In this document: positions 1 through 8,217 of the stretch, in pieces | Layout: every line of letters begins with the position of its first letter | How positions within the stretch are numbered: position 1 is the first letter of the stretch | Source of the DNA: Enterovirga rhinocerotis | GTDB taxonomy: Bacteria > Pseudomonadota > Alphaproteobacteria > Rhizobiales > Beijerinckiaceae | DNA length: 64,000 nt | Assembly (NCBI RefSeq): GCF_004363955.1 | Contig: NZ_SNZR01000011.1 | Location: 310,001-374,000, forward strand | Direction: 5' to 3' | Made by a program: the position numbers and the translations under genes | The notes under the pieces: model-generated | Database searches by the model: none | What the model was told of the DNA's origin: nothing | The model's input: only the letters and a program-made list of their open reading frames with translations

Positions 1-190
1 GCAGAGCCTCGCGGTGCTGGGCGCGCTCTCGAACGCGATGTTCCTCGAATACATGCCCTGGTTCTCGGAGCTGTACCGCGAGAACCTCGAATTCGAGGGC
101 GGCGATGCGCTCGTGCCGGAGCGGCCGGGCTTCGGCTTCACCTTCGACGAGGACCGCATCCGCCATCTCGAGCGGCAGGACGGGGCGTGA
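1..190 (+). CDS. Enolase-superfamily (mandelate racemase/muconate lactonizing type) enzyme, C-terminal fragment
   Basis: Only the last 62 residues are inside the window; the frame is open from base 2 and stops at TGA 188-190. The C-terminal pattern (FLEYMPWFSELYRENLEF, then a Pro/Gly-rich PERPGFGFTFDEDRI) resembles the tail of the mandelate racemase/muconate lactonizing branch of the enolase superfamily. The catalytic barrel lies upstream and cannot be inspected, so substrate is unknown; many relatives dehydrate or racemise acid sugars. It is followed 200 bases later by an ABC importer on the same strand, which may supply its substrate, but no direct link is visible. Family call fairly secure, function open. 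Confidence 0.65.
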   Translation, partial: QSLAVLGALSNAMFLEYMPWFSELYRENLEFEGGDALVPERPGFGFTFDEDRIRHLERQDGA

Positions 191-211
191 TGAGAGGGCT
201 GGACACCTCAA

Positions 212-290
212 CCTCCCCTGGAGGGGGAGGGTCGCCGGCGAAGCCGGCGGGGTGGGGTGAAACCGACCTCTCCCCGACGTCAGCGTCTCC
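212..290. repeat. GC-rich interspersed repeat, half copy
   Basis: The stretch begins with CCTCCCCTGGAGGGGGAGGG and continues through GGCGAAGCCGGCGGGGTGGG and GTGAAACCGACCTCTCC. It matches the left half of the complete element at 21483-21617 almost base for base. The right arm is missing here, so this is a truncated copy. It lies between the enolase-superfamily gene and the livK-like gene. Other copies are at 14537, 16982, 18596, 21483 and 32616. Confidence 0.75.
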
Positions 291-392
291 GATGCGGCGC
301 CTTTCGCCATCCGGTTTCGGAGGCGACATGCGGTTGTAGAACGATGTGACACCGACGGGCCATCAAGGCCTGCGGCAAGGGAGGACACAGGC

Positions 393-1586
393 ATGGAGAC
401 GAATCGTCGATCCGTTGTGCTGGGCGGCGCGGGTGTCTTGGGCGCGGCCGCTCTCGGCTTCCCGAAGCCCGCCATCGCTCAGAGCGAGCCTCTCCGCGTC
501 GGCTGGCTCGCGGCCATGACGGGGCCGAGTTCGGCCCCGGCGGTCGGGTTCAACCGCGGCGTCGTCGTCGCCGCAGAGTTGCTGAACGCCGCCGGCGGCG
601 TGAAGGGCCGCAAGGTCGAGATCATCACCCGCGACACGCAGGGCGACCCGACCAAGGCCGTGAACGCGACCCAGGAGATGATCAGTCAGGCCAAGGTCCA
701 CGCGATCTGGGGGCCGACCAATTCGGGCGAGTCGCTGGCGGTGACGCCGATCATGGCGCGGCAGAAGATTCCGAACATCCACCCCTGCGTGGTCAACAGC
801 CTGATCGACACGAAGAAATACCCCAACGCCTTCCGCATCTCGCCCTCGAACGTGCAGTGGGACGACGCCGTGCGCTCCTATTGCCTGAAGCAGGTCGGGG
901 CGAAGAAGGTGGCCGTGATCGGCGACACGACGGGCTACGGCGTGTCGGCGGCCAAGGATTCCTCGGCCGGCTTCAAGAAGGACGGCGCGCAGGTCGTCTA
1001 CGAGGCCAATATCGACGCGACCCAGCCCGACATGACGCCCGACCTCCTGCGCGCCCGGCAGGCCGGTGCGGAGGCGATCGTCGTCTGGAGCGTCTCGACC
1101 GGGATGGATGCGCGGCTGTTCAACACCCGCGCCCGGATGGGATGGGACGTCCCCTTCGTCGGGCATCCCTCGATGGCCTCGGGCGAGATCGCGGGTCTCC
1201 TCGAGAAGCCGGCGAATTGGGAGAAGGTCTACGCCATCGGCTACCGGAGCTGCTCCTACGACGATGCCGGCAGGCTGCCGCCGCGCAGCGATGCGTTCGT
1301 CAAGCAGCTCAAGGGCAAGGTCGAGCTCAACGACACCCTGCTCTGGTGGGTCGCGGCCGGGTTCGACGCCATCAACCTGATCGCCAAGGCAGTCGCCGAG
1401 ACGGGATCCTCCAGCCGGGAGGACATCATCAAGTACTGGAACACGGTGTCGAAATATCCGGGCGTGTATGGGGAATACACCTATACGCCCGAGAACCACG
1501 ACGGCTATCCGCCGGGCGACGTCGTCATGTCGGCCGCCAATAGCGGCAAGGACGGCACCTTCAAGCTCGCGCCCGGATATTCCTGA
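393..1586 (+). CDS. Branched-chain amino acid-type ABC transporter substrate-binding protein
   Basis: A 397-residue periplasmic binding protein of the LivK/Peripla_BP_6 type. The N-terminus has a twin-arginine-like signal (NRRSVVLGGAGVLGAAALGF, cleavage near AIAQS), suggesting export by Tat. The mature part starts LRVGWLAAMTGPSS, as usual in this family, and continues with two Rossmann-like lobes (ETARD-type GRKVEIITRDTQGDP; later KVAVIGDTTGYGVSAA). ATG 393 is preceded by GGGAGGACA. It leads an operon with a permease (22 bases downstream), a fused permease-ATPase and a second ATPase. Related proteins bind amino acids, amides, urea or aromatic acids; the ligand here cannot be read from sequence. 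Length is normal for the family. Confidence 0.88.
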   Translation: METNRRSVVLGGAGVLGAAALGFPKPAIAQSEPLRVGWLAAMTGPSSAPAVGFNRGVVVAAELLNAAGGVKGRKVEIITRDTQGDPTKAVNATQEMISQAKVHAIWGPTNSGESLAVTPIMARQKIPNIHPCVVNSLIDTKKYPNAFRISPSNVQWDDAVRSYCLKQVGAKKVAVIGDTTGYGVSAAKDSSAGFKKDGAQVVYEANIDATQPDMTPDLLRARQAGAEAIVVWSVSTGMDARLFNTRARMGWDVPFVGHPSMASGEIAGLLEKPANWEKVYAIGYRSCSYDDAGRLPPRSDAFVKQLKGKVELNDTLLWWVAAGFDAINLIAKAVAETGSSSREDIIKYWNTVSKYPGVYGEYTYTPENHDGYPPGDVVMSAANSGKDGTFKLAPGYS

Positions 1587-1607
1587 GCCGAAACCGGGGG
1601 CGGGGCC

Positions 1608-2468
1608 ATGCTCTATTCCATCCTGACCTCGGGGCTCGCGGTCGGCGCCGTCTATGCGCTGATCGGCGTGACCTACAACACGATGTTCTCGACCTCGCGC
1701 GTGATGAGCTTCACGGCGGGCCAGCTCGGGATGCTCGGCGGCGTGCTGGGCTCGCTCTTCACGCTCCGCCTTGGCATCCCGTGGCCGCTGGGCCTTCTCC
1801 TGACGCTCGCCTGCTGCGCGCTGATCGGCATCGTGACCGAGTTCGTGGCGGTCCGGCCCGTCCTCAAGAGCCTCGACCAGCACCTCTACGTGCTGTCGAC
1901 CCTGGCCGTGGCGCTGATGATCCAGCAATTCACGGCCATCATGTGGAGCACCGAGCCGCAGCCCTTCCCGCGCCTTCTCGGCGGGATCGGGCAGGACCTG
2001 CTCGACGAGAAGTTCTGGCTCCCCGTCGTCACCTGCGCGGCCGTGATCGTCGGCCTCGAACTGCTCTACCGGCGCACCATCCTCGGCCACGCCTTCCTCG
2101 CCGTGGCCGAGGACAATTTCGCCGCCCGCGCCCTCGGCCTTCCCGAGCGGCAGTTGCGGGTGATGGCCTATGCGCTCGCCGGCGCGATCGGCGCCCTGGC
2201 TGGGTATTCGGGCGGCCAGCTGCTTCTCGCCTTCTTCGCCAACGGGCCGCATCTCAACTTCTACGGTTTCATCCCGGTCGCCCTCGGCGGACTCGGCAAC
2301 AATCGCGGGGCCGTAGTGGGCGGGCTGGCGCTGGGTCTGTTCCAGCAGACGGCGAATTTCGTCGTCGGCGGCATCTTCGCCTCCGTCGCCGTCTTCACGA
2401 TCTTCATCGTCGTGCTGCTGATCGCCCCTCAGGGTCTCCTCGGCTCGGCCACGGCGAGGCGGGTATGA
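1608..2468 (+). CDS. ABC transporter permease, LivH family
   Basis: A 286-residue inner-membrane permease with about eight hydrophobic segments, starting MLYSILTSGLAVGAVYALIG as LivH proteins do. The EAA-like cytoplasmic coupling loop is visible around ALGLPERQLRVMAYALAGA, followed by GFIPVALGGLGNNRGAVVGG. It forms half of the membrane channel, with the LivM half encoded in the next gene. ATG 1608 follows GGGGGCGGGG and lies 21 bases after the binding-protein stop. Its TGA overlaps the next ATG in an ATGA, so translation is coupled. Confidence 0.9.
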   Translation: MLYSILTSGLAVGAVYALIGVTYNTMFSTSRVMSFTAGQLGMLGGVLGSLFTLRLGIPWPLGLLLTLACCALIGIVTEFVAVRPVLKSLDQHLYVLSTLAVALMIQQFTAIMWSTEPQPFPRLLGGIGQDLLDEKFWLPVVTCAAVIVGLELLYRRTILGHAFLAVAEDNFAARALGLPERQLRVMAYALAGAIGALAGYSGGQLLLAFFANGPHLNFYGFIPVALGGLGNNRGAVVGGLALGLFQQTANFVVGGIFASVAVFTIFIVVLLIAPQGLLGSATARRV

Positions 2469-4294
2469 GCGTGCGTCCCTCGGCCGAGGCCGACCCCGTG
2501 CTCGGCGCTGCCGAAGCCGCAGGAACGCCGAGCCGGACGGGCTGGCGCAAGGCCTGGCCCTTCCTCCTCATCCTCGCGATCACGGCGGCGGTGCCGCTGG
2601 CCGGGAACGATTACTGGACGCTGATCGCGACCCGGGCCGCGATCTATTGGGTGCTCGTGTCGGGCCTGAACCTCATCATCGGCTTCGCCGGGCAACTCGC
2701 CATCGGCTATGTCGCGCTGCTCCTCGTCGGCGCCTACACGACGAGCGTCCTCGCCTCGGGCAATCTCGGCTTCGCCCTGCCGAGCTTCGCGGCGCTCGGG
2801 GCCGCAGGCGCGTTCGGCGCCGTCGTGGGCGTGATCGTGGGCCTGCCCGCGCTCCGGCTGCGGACCTTCTATTTCGCCATCACGACGCTCGGCTTCGCGA
2901 CGATCGTCACCCAGATCGCGCTCGCCTGGCAGGACGTCACGGGCGGCGGCGTCGGCATCGTCGGGCCGGAGATGCCGGCCCCGTTCGACAGCCGGATCGG
3001 GTTCTTCGTGCTCTGTCTCGCGGCAGCCTCGCTCTGCACCTGGATGACGCTGAACGTCGCGGCAAGCCGGCACGGGCGAGCGCTCGTCGCGGTGCGCGAC
3101 GCGGATGTCGCGGCGGAGGCGGTCGGCATCTCGAAGCCGCGCCTCCTCGTCTCGATCTTCCTCTTCGCCGGTGCCGTCGCGGCGATCGCGGGCGGGCTCT
3201 TCGCCTCGCTGCAGACCTACATCACGCCCGACGCCTTCACCTTCGAGCTGTCGCTGCTGTTCTTCATCGCGGTGCTGATCGGGGGCAGGGGCTCCGTGCT
3301 CGGCCCGCTCCTCGGCACGATCATCCTGACGATCCTGCCGGAATTCGCCGCGCCGCTCGCCGCCTGGGCCGCCTTCCTCTATGCGGCGCTCCTGCTCGTG
3401 ATCGTGCTGGTGGTCCCGGGCGGCATCGCCGACCTCCTCGACGTCGCGAGCCGCCGTCCGCTGCCGCCGGAGCGCGCCATCATGCCCCGTCCGGCGGCGC
3501 TCGCAACCCTGCTGGAGACGCCCGCCGGCAAGCCCGCATCGGAGCCGATGGTGCTCAAGGGCATCGAACTCAGCTTCGGCGCGCTGAAGGCCGTCGACGG
3601 GGTCGACCTCGTCATCGAACCGGGAACCGTGCACGGCCTGATCGGGCCGAACGGCAGCGGCAAGACGACGACCCTCAACGTCGTCTCCGGCTATTACCGG
3701 CCGCAGGCCGGATCGGCGCGGATCGGTGGCTGCGAACTCCTCGCCGAGCCGCCCGAGGCGCGCGCCCGGCTCGGCATCGCCCGCACCTTCCAGACGCCGC
3801 GGATCGTCGGCGAGGCCAGCGTCATCGAGAACGTGATGATCGGCGGCACCGTCCTCGGCCACGCGACGCTCGCGGAGGCGCTCCTCGCGCTGCCGCGCCA
3901 CCGGGCGGACGAGGTCCGTCTGCGCGAGGATGCGCGGCTCGCCCTTCGCGCCGTGGGGCTCGAGGGGCTCGACGAGGTGCGAGCCAGCCGCCTCCAGCAC
4001 AGCGAGCTCCGCTTCATGGAGATCGCCCGCGCGCTGATGGTCCGGCCGGCCTTCCTCCTCCTCGACGAGCCGGCGGCGGGTCTCTCCACGCAGGAGATCA
4101 AGCGCCTCGGAGCCCTGGTCAGCGACGTCGCCGCGCGCGGCACGGGCGTGCTCCTCGTCGAGCACCATGCCGATCTCATCTTCGACATCTGCCATCACGT
4201 GACCGTGCTCAATCTCGGCCAGGTGCTCGCGGCCGGGACGCCGGCCGAGATCCGCACGCACAAGGAGGTCGTCAGTGCCTATCTCGGCGCCTGA
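2465..4294 (+). CDS. Fused LivM-type permease and LivG-type ATPase of ABC importer
   Basis: A 609-residue fusion. Residues about 20-330 form a LivM permease with GLNLIIGFAGQLAIGYVALL early and AVLIGGRGSVLGPLLGTI late. After a linker of about 30 residues (RPLPPERAIMPRPAAL), residues about 360-609 form an ABC ATPase: Walker A GPNGSGKTT, a family sequence HSELRFMEIARALMVRPA in place of a strict LSGGQ, Walker B FLLLDEPAAGLS and the H-loop VEHHAD. I chose ATG 2465 because it overlaps the livH stop as ATGA; the open frame extends upstream only as antisense-like sequence. The missing canonical signature is common in LivG of this fused type. The second ATPase follows, overlapping by 20 bases. Confidence 0.88.
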   Translation: MSVRPSAEADPVLGAAEAAGTPSRTGWRKAWPFLLILAITAAVPLAGNDYWTLIATRAAIYWVLVSGLNLIIGFAGQLAIGYVALLLVGAYTTSVLASGNLGFALPSFAALGAAGAFGAVVGVIVGLPALRLRTFYFAITTLGFATIVTQIALAWQDVTGGGVGIVGPEMPAPFDSRIGFFVLCLAAASLCTWMTLNVAASRHGRALVAVRDADVAAEAVGISKPRLLVSIFLFAGAVAAIAGGLFASLQTYITPDAFTFELSLLFFIAVLIGGRGSVLGPLLGTIILTILPEFAAPLAAWAAFLYAALLLVIVLVVPGGIADLLDVASRRPLPPERAIMPRPAALATLLETPAGKPASEPMVLKGIELSFGALKAVDGVDLVIEPGTVHGLIGPNGSGKTTTLNVVSGYYRPQAGSARIGGCELLAEPPEARARLGIARTFQTPRIVGEASVIENVMIGGTVLGHATLAEALLALPRHRADEVRLREDARLALRAVGLEGLDEVRASRLQHSELRFMEIARALMVRPAFLLLDEPAAGLSTQEIKRLGALVSDVAARGTGVLLVEHHADLIFDICHHVTVLNLGQVLAAGTPAEIRTHKEVVSAYLGA

Positions 4295-5042
4295 GGGGGC
4301 GGCGGCCCCCAGCCCCCTCCTCACGCTCCGGGGGATCGAGGCGGGCTACGGCAAGATCCGCGTGCTGCACGGCGTCGATCTCGTCATCGGCGCCGGCGAG
4401 GTGGTGACGCTCCTCGGCCCGAACGGGGCGGGCAAGACGACGCTGCTGCGCGCGATCTCCGGGCTGATTCCCCCGAGCGGGGGCGATGCGCGCTTCGCGG
4501 GCCGCTCCCTGGCGGGGCTCGGACCGCGCGAGGCGGTCAAGGCGGGCCTCGCCCATGTGATCGAGGGCCACCGCATCTTCACGGCGCAGACGGTCTACGA
4601 CAACCTGCTCCTCGCGGCCTACGACGTTCCGCGCGCCGAGCGCGCCGCGCGGGTCGAGGAGGCGCTCGCCCATTTCCCCGAGATCGCGGAGAAGCGGCAC
4701 GACAAGGGCGCGTCTCTCTCCGGCGGGCAGCAGCAGATGCTCGCCGTCGCGCAGGGCCTCGTGACGAGGCCGCGCCTCCTCATGCTCGACGAGCCCTCGG
4801 CCGGTCTCTCCCCCGTCCTCGTCGACCGGGTGCTCAACGTCGTGCGCCGGCTTCGCGAGGGCGGGACGGCGGTGCTGCTCGTCGAGCAATTGATCGAGAA
4901 GGCGCTCGCGGTCTCGGACCGGGTCTATGCGCTCGCCCAGGGGCGGATCGTGCTGGAAGCGCGGGCGGACGAGCCGAACCTGCCCCATCGGCTGGAGCGC
5001 GCCTATTTCGGCGAGGAGGCGTCCAGCGCCCTCCACGCGTGA
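4275..5042 (+). CDS. ABC transporter ATP-binding protein, LivF family
   Basis: A 255-residue ATPase: Walker A GPNGAGKTT, Q-loop region, signature LSGGQQQMLAVAQGL, Walker B LLMLDEPSAGLSP, H-loop-like switch VLLVEQLIEKA (Gln replaces the usual His, typical of LivF). It starts at GTG 4275 with AAGGAGGT five bases upstream and overlaps the fused gene by 20 bases. It completes the importer: binding protein, LivH, LivM-LivG, LivF. The gene ends eight bases before the convergent moeA stop, so there is little space for a separate terminator. Confidence 0.9.
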   Translation: MPISAPEGAAAPSPLLTLRGIEAGYGKIRVLHGVDLVIGAGEVVTLLGPNGAGKTTLLRAISGLIPPSGGDARFAGRSLAGLGPREAVKAGLAHVIEGHRIFTAQTVYDNLLLAAYDVPRAERAARVEEALAHFPEIAEKRHDKGASLSGGQQQMLAVAQGLVTRPRLLMLDEPSAGLSPVLVDRVLNVVRRLREGGTAVLLVEQLIEKALAVSDRVYALAQGRIVLEARADEPNLPHRLERAYFGEEASSALHA

Positions 5043-5049
5043 GGCGGGG

Positions 5050-6306
5050 TCAGCCCTGCAGGGCGGCGTGGGGGTGGAAGCGCAGGAGGTCGCCCTCGCA
5101 GACCGACGTCGCGTCGTCGGGGATTTCGGCAAGGCCGTCGCTTCCGATCAGGGACGACATGAGCGCCGCGCCGTCGCGCGGGAAAGGCACGAGCTCGGCC
5201 TGGCCGTCGGCGCCGACACGGAGCGTGACCCGGACGAATTCGCGCCGCCCGCGTTTCTTGCGACGCGAGAAGGCCGCCCGGACCGGCAGCGAAAGCGGCG
5301 GCGCGCCATCGGCGCCGCCGAGCCGCGCGAGGAGCGGGGCGAGCAGCATCAGGCAGGTGACATAGGCCGCGACGGGATTGCCGGGCAGGCCGACGAAGGG
5401 CACGCCCGCGACCGTCCCCATCGCGACGGGCCGGCCGGGCTTGATCGCGAGGCGCCAGAGGTCGAGCCGTCCGATGCGCTCGACCGCGGCCTTGACGTGA
5501 TCCTCCTCACCCACCGAGACGCCGCCCGAGGTGACGAGGAGATCGGCCTCGGCCGAGGCCGCCGAGAGGCGCTGCGCGACGAGGTCCGGATCGTCGCGCA
5601 GGATGCCGTGATCGCGGGTCTCCGCACCCAGCCGGCGGAGCAGCGCGATCAGCATGACGCGGTTGGAATCGTGGATCATGCCGGCGCCCAGCGGGCCGCC
5701 CGGCTCGGCGAGTTCGTCTCCCGTCGAGAACAGGGCGACGCGAAGCCGCCGCCGCACTGCGAGGCTCTGCAACCCGACCGCGGTCGCGAGGGCGAGGTGC
5801 TGCGGATGCAGGCGCTGCCCGGCACGCGCCACGACGTCGCCGGCCTCGATGTCCTCTCCCGCGCGCCGCCGATTGGCGCCGGGCGGAAGCCCCGACGGCA
5901 GGACGACGGCGTCGCCGTCCAGCCGGACGTCTTCCTGCATGAAGACCGTGTCGGCGAAAGGGGGCATCGGCGCGCCGGTGAAGATCCGCACCGCGACACC
6001 CTCGGCGGAGATGCCGCCCGCATTCTGGCCCGCCGCGACCCGCCCGCGCACGGGCAGCACCGTCTCGCCGCTGAGGGCGAGATCGGCATGGCGCACCGCA
6101 TAGCCGTCGACGGCCGAATTGTCGGTCCTCGGCACGGACATGGCGGCGAGGATGTCGTCCGCAAGCACGCGGCCATCCGCATCGACGAGCGCGACCGTCT
6201 CGACGCCCGCCACCGGCGCGACGCGCTCCCGGATCAGCGCGACCGCTTCGTCGACCGTCAGGATCGGCGCCCCGACGGCGAAGCAATCGTCAGTCAGTTG
6301 CGCCAT
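5050..6306 (-). CDS. moeA: Molybdopterin molybdenumtransferase MoeA
   Basis: A 418-residue protein of the MoeA/gephyrin E-domain family that inserts molybdate into adenylylated molybdopterin to complete molybdenum cofactor. Visible marks are LTVDEAVALIRERV at the N-terminus, SAVDGYAVR, VRIFTGAPMP, the long GEDIEAGDVVARAG, the molybdopterin-binding VTSGGVSVGEEDHVK and GLPGNPVAAYV near the end. The frame is open to 6357, but I prefer ATG 6306 (MAQLTDDCF) because homologues begin near there and the upstream extension looks like noncoding sequence. No strong Shine-Dalgarno is visible. A Mo-type importer and molbindin lie 45 kb away in the same window. Confidence 0.92.
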   Translation of the reverse strand: MAQLTDDCFAVGAPILTVDEAVALIRERVAPVAGVETVALVDADGRVLADDILAAMSVPRTDNSAVDGYAVRHADLALSGETVLPVRGRVAAGQNAGGISAEGVAVRIFTGAPMPPFADTVFMQEDVRLDGDAVVLPSGLPPGANRRRAGEDIEAGDVVARAGQRLHPQHLALATAVGLQSLAVRRRLRVALFSTGDELAEPGGPLGAGMIHDSNRVMLIALLRRLGAETRDHGILRDDPDLVAQRLSAASAEADLLVTSGGVSVGEEDHVKAAVERIGRLDLWRLAIKPGRPVAMGTVAGVPFVGLPGNPVAAYVTCLMLLAPLLARLGGADGAPPLSLPVRAAFSRRKKRGRREFVRVTLRVGADGQAELVPFPRDGAALMSSLIGSDGLAEIPDDATSVCEGDLLRFHPHAALQG

Positions 6307-6431
6307 CGGTGATTCTCGAGAATCCGCGTCCACGTGCCGAGGGTGATAGGGCGGCACTGTCCGGCCTTATCGCCGTGCCGTCCAGCCCGCGCGGCTTGCC
6401 GAGCGCCGCGGGAGCGGGTTTAGGCAGCATC

Positions 6432-6674
6432 GTGAACGATCATCCCACCGCCCTTCGCCTCGATCTGCGAGGCCTGAAATGCCCGCTGCCGGCCCTGCGC
6501 ACGCGCAAGGCGCTGCAGGCCGCCGCCCCCGGCACGGTGCTGCGCGTGGAATGCACCGACCCCCTGTCCCGGATCGACCTGCCTCATCTCGTGCGCGAGA
6601 CCGGCGACGTGCTGGAGGGAATCGAGATGCAGGGGGAGGTCGCGGTCTTCATCATCCGCAGATCGGCCGCCTGA
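6432..6674 (+). CDS. TusA/SirA-like sulfurtransferase
   Basis: An 80-residue protein with the family signature LRGLKCPLPALRTRKAL; the Cys in CPLP is the persulfide-carrying residue in TusA. TusA-family proteins relay sulfur for tRNA thiolation, molybdenum cofactor work and other pathways. I start it at GTG 6432 (VNDHPTALRLDLRGLKCP), which gives the family's usual length; the open frame reaches further upstream without family support. It is divergent from moeA across about 125 bases, and a link to Mo-cofactor sulfuration is possible but is inference only. Confidence 0.82.
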   Translation: MNDHPTALRLDLRGLKCPLPALRTRKALQAAAPGTVLRVECTDPLSRIDLPHLVRETGDVLEGIEMQGEVAVFIIRRSAA

Positions 6675-6711
6675 CGCTGCGCCGGCGCGCAGCCGAAGGG
6701 GATACGCGCGC

Positions 6712-6936
6712 TCAGCATCGATCGGACAGCATCATCTGTCCCGCGATCGCGATGAGGAGGGCGGAGAGGACGCAGCCGAGAAAGAGGAGCCGCCGGCCGA
6801 TTCGGCCGAGCGGGCGGATCCGGCCGATCGCGAACGCGACGGCGGCACCGATGACGACGGCGATCATCATCGCCGCCTCGTTCGCGCTCGCGGCGCAACC
6901 CATCGATCGAAGCCAAGTCGCCAGCATCACCGTCAT
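6712..6936 (-). CDS. Small membrane protein of unknown function
   Basis: A 74-residue ORF predicted to hold two transmembrane helices (AAMMIAVVIGAAVAFAIG and LLFLGCVLSALLIAIAG) separated by a basic RIRPLGRIGRR loop, which would face the cytoplasm under the positive-inside rule. No family recognised. No clear Shine-Dalgarno precedes ATG 6936. It sits between the TusA-like gene, which converges on it, and tRNA-Leu. The clean two-helix layout argues for a real gene, but the evidence is modest. Confidence 0.4.
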   Translation of the reverse strand: MTVMLATWLRSMGCAASANEAAMMIAVVIGAAVAFAIGRIRPLGRIGRRLLFLGCVLSALLIAIAGQMMLSDRC

Positions 6937-6978
6937 CCGTGCGGTGCGCCTGTGCGGGATTTGTCGCTGCTAAGACTT

Positions 6979-7063
6979 TGGTGCGGCCAAGAGGACTCGA
7001 ACCTCCACCCCTCTCGGGACTAGCACCTCAAGCTAGCGCGTCTACCAGTTCCGCCATGGCCGC
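6979..7063 (-). tRNA. tRNA-Leu (GAG anticodon)
   Basis: Read on the minus strand, the gene begins GCGGCCATGGCGG and ends TTGGCCGC-ACCA, giving a perfect seven-pair acceptor stem (GCGGCCA with TGGCCGC), discriminator A and an encoded CCA. The anticodon arm is CTAGC-TTGAGGT-GCTAG, placing GAG at positions 34-36. A long variable arm (CCCGAGAGGGG region) and the T-arm GGAGG-TTCGAGT-CCTC fit a class II leucine tRNA. Length is 85 bases with CCA. Confidence 0.96.
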
Positions 7064-7138
7064 ATCGGACCGCCCCGCTCGGGGCCGTCCTGAGGTGCAG
7101 CGCGTCTAACAGATCGATTATGCGGCCACAAGCCTCGA

Positions 7139-7441
7139 TCACGCGGCTTCTGACGGTTCCATGACGAAAGCGGCGCCCAGAGCGGAAATCCGTGCTCCCC
7201 GCTCGCGCGTCACCTGGGGGCGGCGGACGAGTTCCGTGACCTCGACGCGAATCGCGCCGCGATCGACCGTGACCCGGCCGCGCGCGACCGGCAGGTCGTT
7301 GGCGAGGATGTCGACGATGTCCTCCTCGGCGGCATCGAGCGCGATCACGGCCCCGCGGCCGAGGCGCAGGAACCGGTTCAGGGGCATGCGCGTGCGGCCC
7401 AGGACCACGGCGAGTTCGACTTCGAGGTCTTCGAGGGCCAT
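7139..7441 (-). CDS. Stand-alone FliN/SpoA-domain protein (FliM/FliN family)
   Basis: A 100-residue protein that matches the SpoA (surface presentation of antigens) domain of Fli[21 protein letters not shown], then [11 protein letters not shown], then [17 protein letters not shown]. In FliN this fold builds the flagellar C-ring and binds the export ATPase complex. No other flagellar or type III secretion gene is in the window, so it is either an orphan switch protein or one with another job. It lies between tRNA-Leu and lipB and is divergent from lipB. Confidence 0.8.
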   Translation of the reverse strand: MALEDLEVELAVVLGRTRMPLNRFLRLGRGAVIALDAAEEDIVDILANDLPVARGRVTVDRGAIRVEVTELVRRPQVTRERGARISALGAAFVMEPSEAA

Positions 7442-7503
7442 ATCGGGATCGTCCGGACCGTGCCGTCGGCACGCTCTCCATCTCCGCCCGACATGGTGAA
7501 CCG

Positions 7504-8214
7504 TTGGTAAAGATCAGGGACGAACTCGGCTCCTCCTTCGCCGCCGTGCCGGGATCGCCTCCGGTGGAGTGGGTGCGGAGCGAGGGGCTCGTCGATTATG
7601 CCGAGGCGGTCGCGGAGATGGAGCGCCGCGTCGCGGCGATCGCAGCGGGGGAGGCGGGCGAGCGCGTCTGGCTGCTCGAACATCCGCCGCTCTACACGGC
7701 CGGCACCTCCGCCCGCCCCGACGACCTCGTCGAGCCGGCCCGGTTTCCCGTCTTCGCGACGGGGCGCGGCGGGCAATACACCTATCACGGGCCCGGCCAG
7801 CGGGTGGCCTATGTGATGCTCGACCTGCGCCGGCGGCGCGTCGATCTGCGCGCCTTCGTCGCCGCCCTCGAAGCCTGGCTCATCGGCACGCTCGACCGGT
7901 TCAACATCCGCGGCGAGCGGCGCGAGGACCGCGTCGGCGTCTGGGTGAGGCGACCGGATCAGGGCGAGGGCGTCGAGGACAAGATCGCCGCCCTCGGCAT
8001 CCGGGTCCGGCATTCGGTGACGTTCCACGGGATCAGCCTGAACGTCGAGCCGGACCTCGCGCATTTCGGGGGCATCGTCCCCTGCGGCGTCCGCGGGCAC
8101 GGCGTCACGAGCCTCGTCGATCTCGGCCTGCCGGTGACGCTGGACGATGCGGACATCGCCCTGCGCGCGGCCTTCGAGGAGGTCTTCGGGCCGACGCTGG
8201 CGACGGCGTCCTGA
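7504..8214 (+). CDS. lipB: Octanoyltransferase LipB
   Basis: LipB moves octanoyl groups from acyl carrier protein to lipoyl domains in the cytoplasm. Visible marks: [14 protein letters not shown], the [16 protein letters not shown] core, the catalytic Lys in [11 protein letters not shown] (about residue 160) and the catalytic Cys in [16 protein letters not shown] (about residue 194). The frame begins at TTG 7504, giving 236 residues; a later GTG at 7546 is a plausible shorter start and nothing upstream decides between them. It is divergent from the FliN-like gene and ends four bases before the TetR-gene stop. Confidence 0.92.
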   Translation: MVKIRDELGSSFAAVPGSPPVEWVRSEGLVDYAEAVAEMERRVAAIAAGEAGERVWLLEHPPLYTAGTSARPDDLVEPARFPVFATGRGGQYTYHGPGQRVAYVMLDLRRRRVDLRAFVAALEAWLIGTLDRFNIRGERREDRVGVWVRRPDQGEGVEDKIAALGIRVRHSVTFHGISLNVEPDLAHFGGIVPCGVRGHGVTSLVDLGLPVTLDDADIALRAAFEEVFGPTLATAS

Positions 8215-8217
8215 CGC

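Noticed and set aside
363-2252. Minus-strand open frame of 629 codons
   Set aside because: It lies antisense to the livK-like and livH genes, is rich in Arg/Gly/Asp/Glu and has no domain. Such long shadows are expected in high-G+C DNA.
2429-4324. Minus-strand open frame of 631 codons
   Set aside because: Antisense to the fused LivM-LivG gene, whose own motifs are unambiguous.
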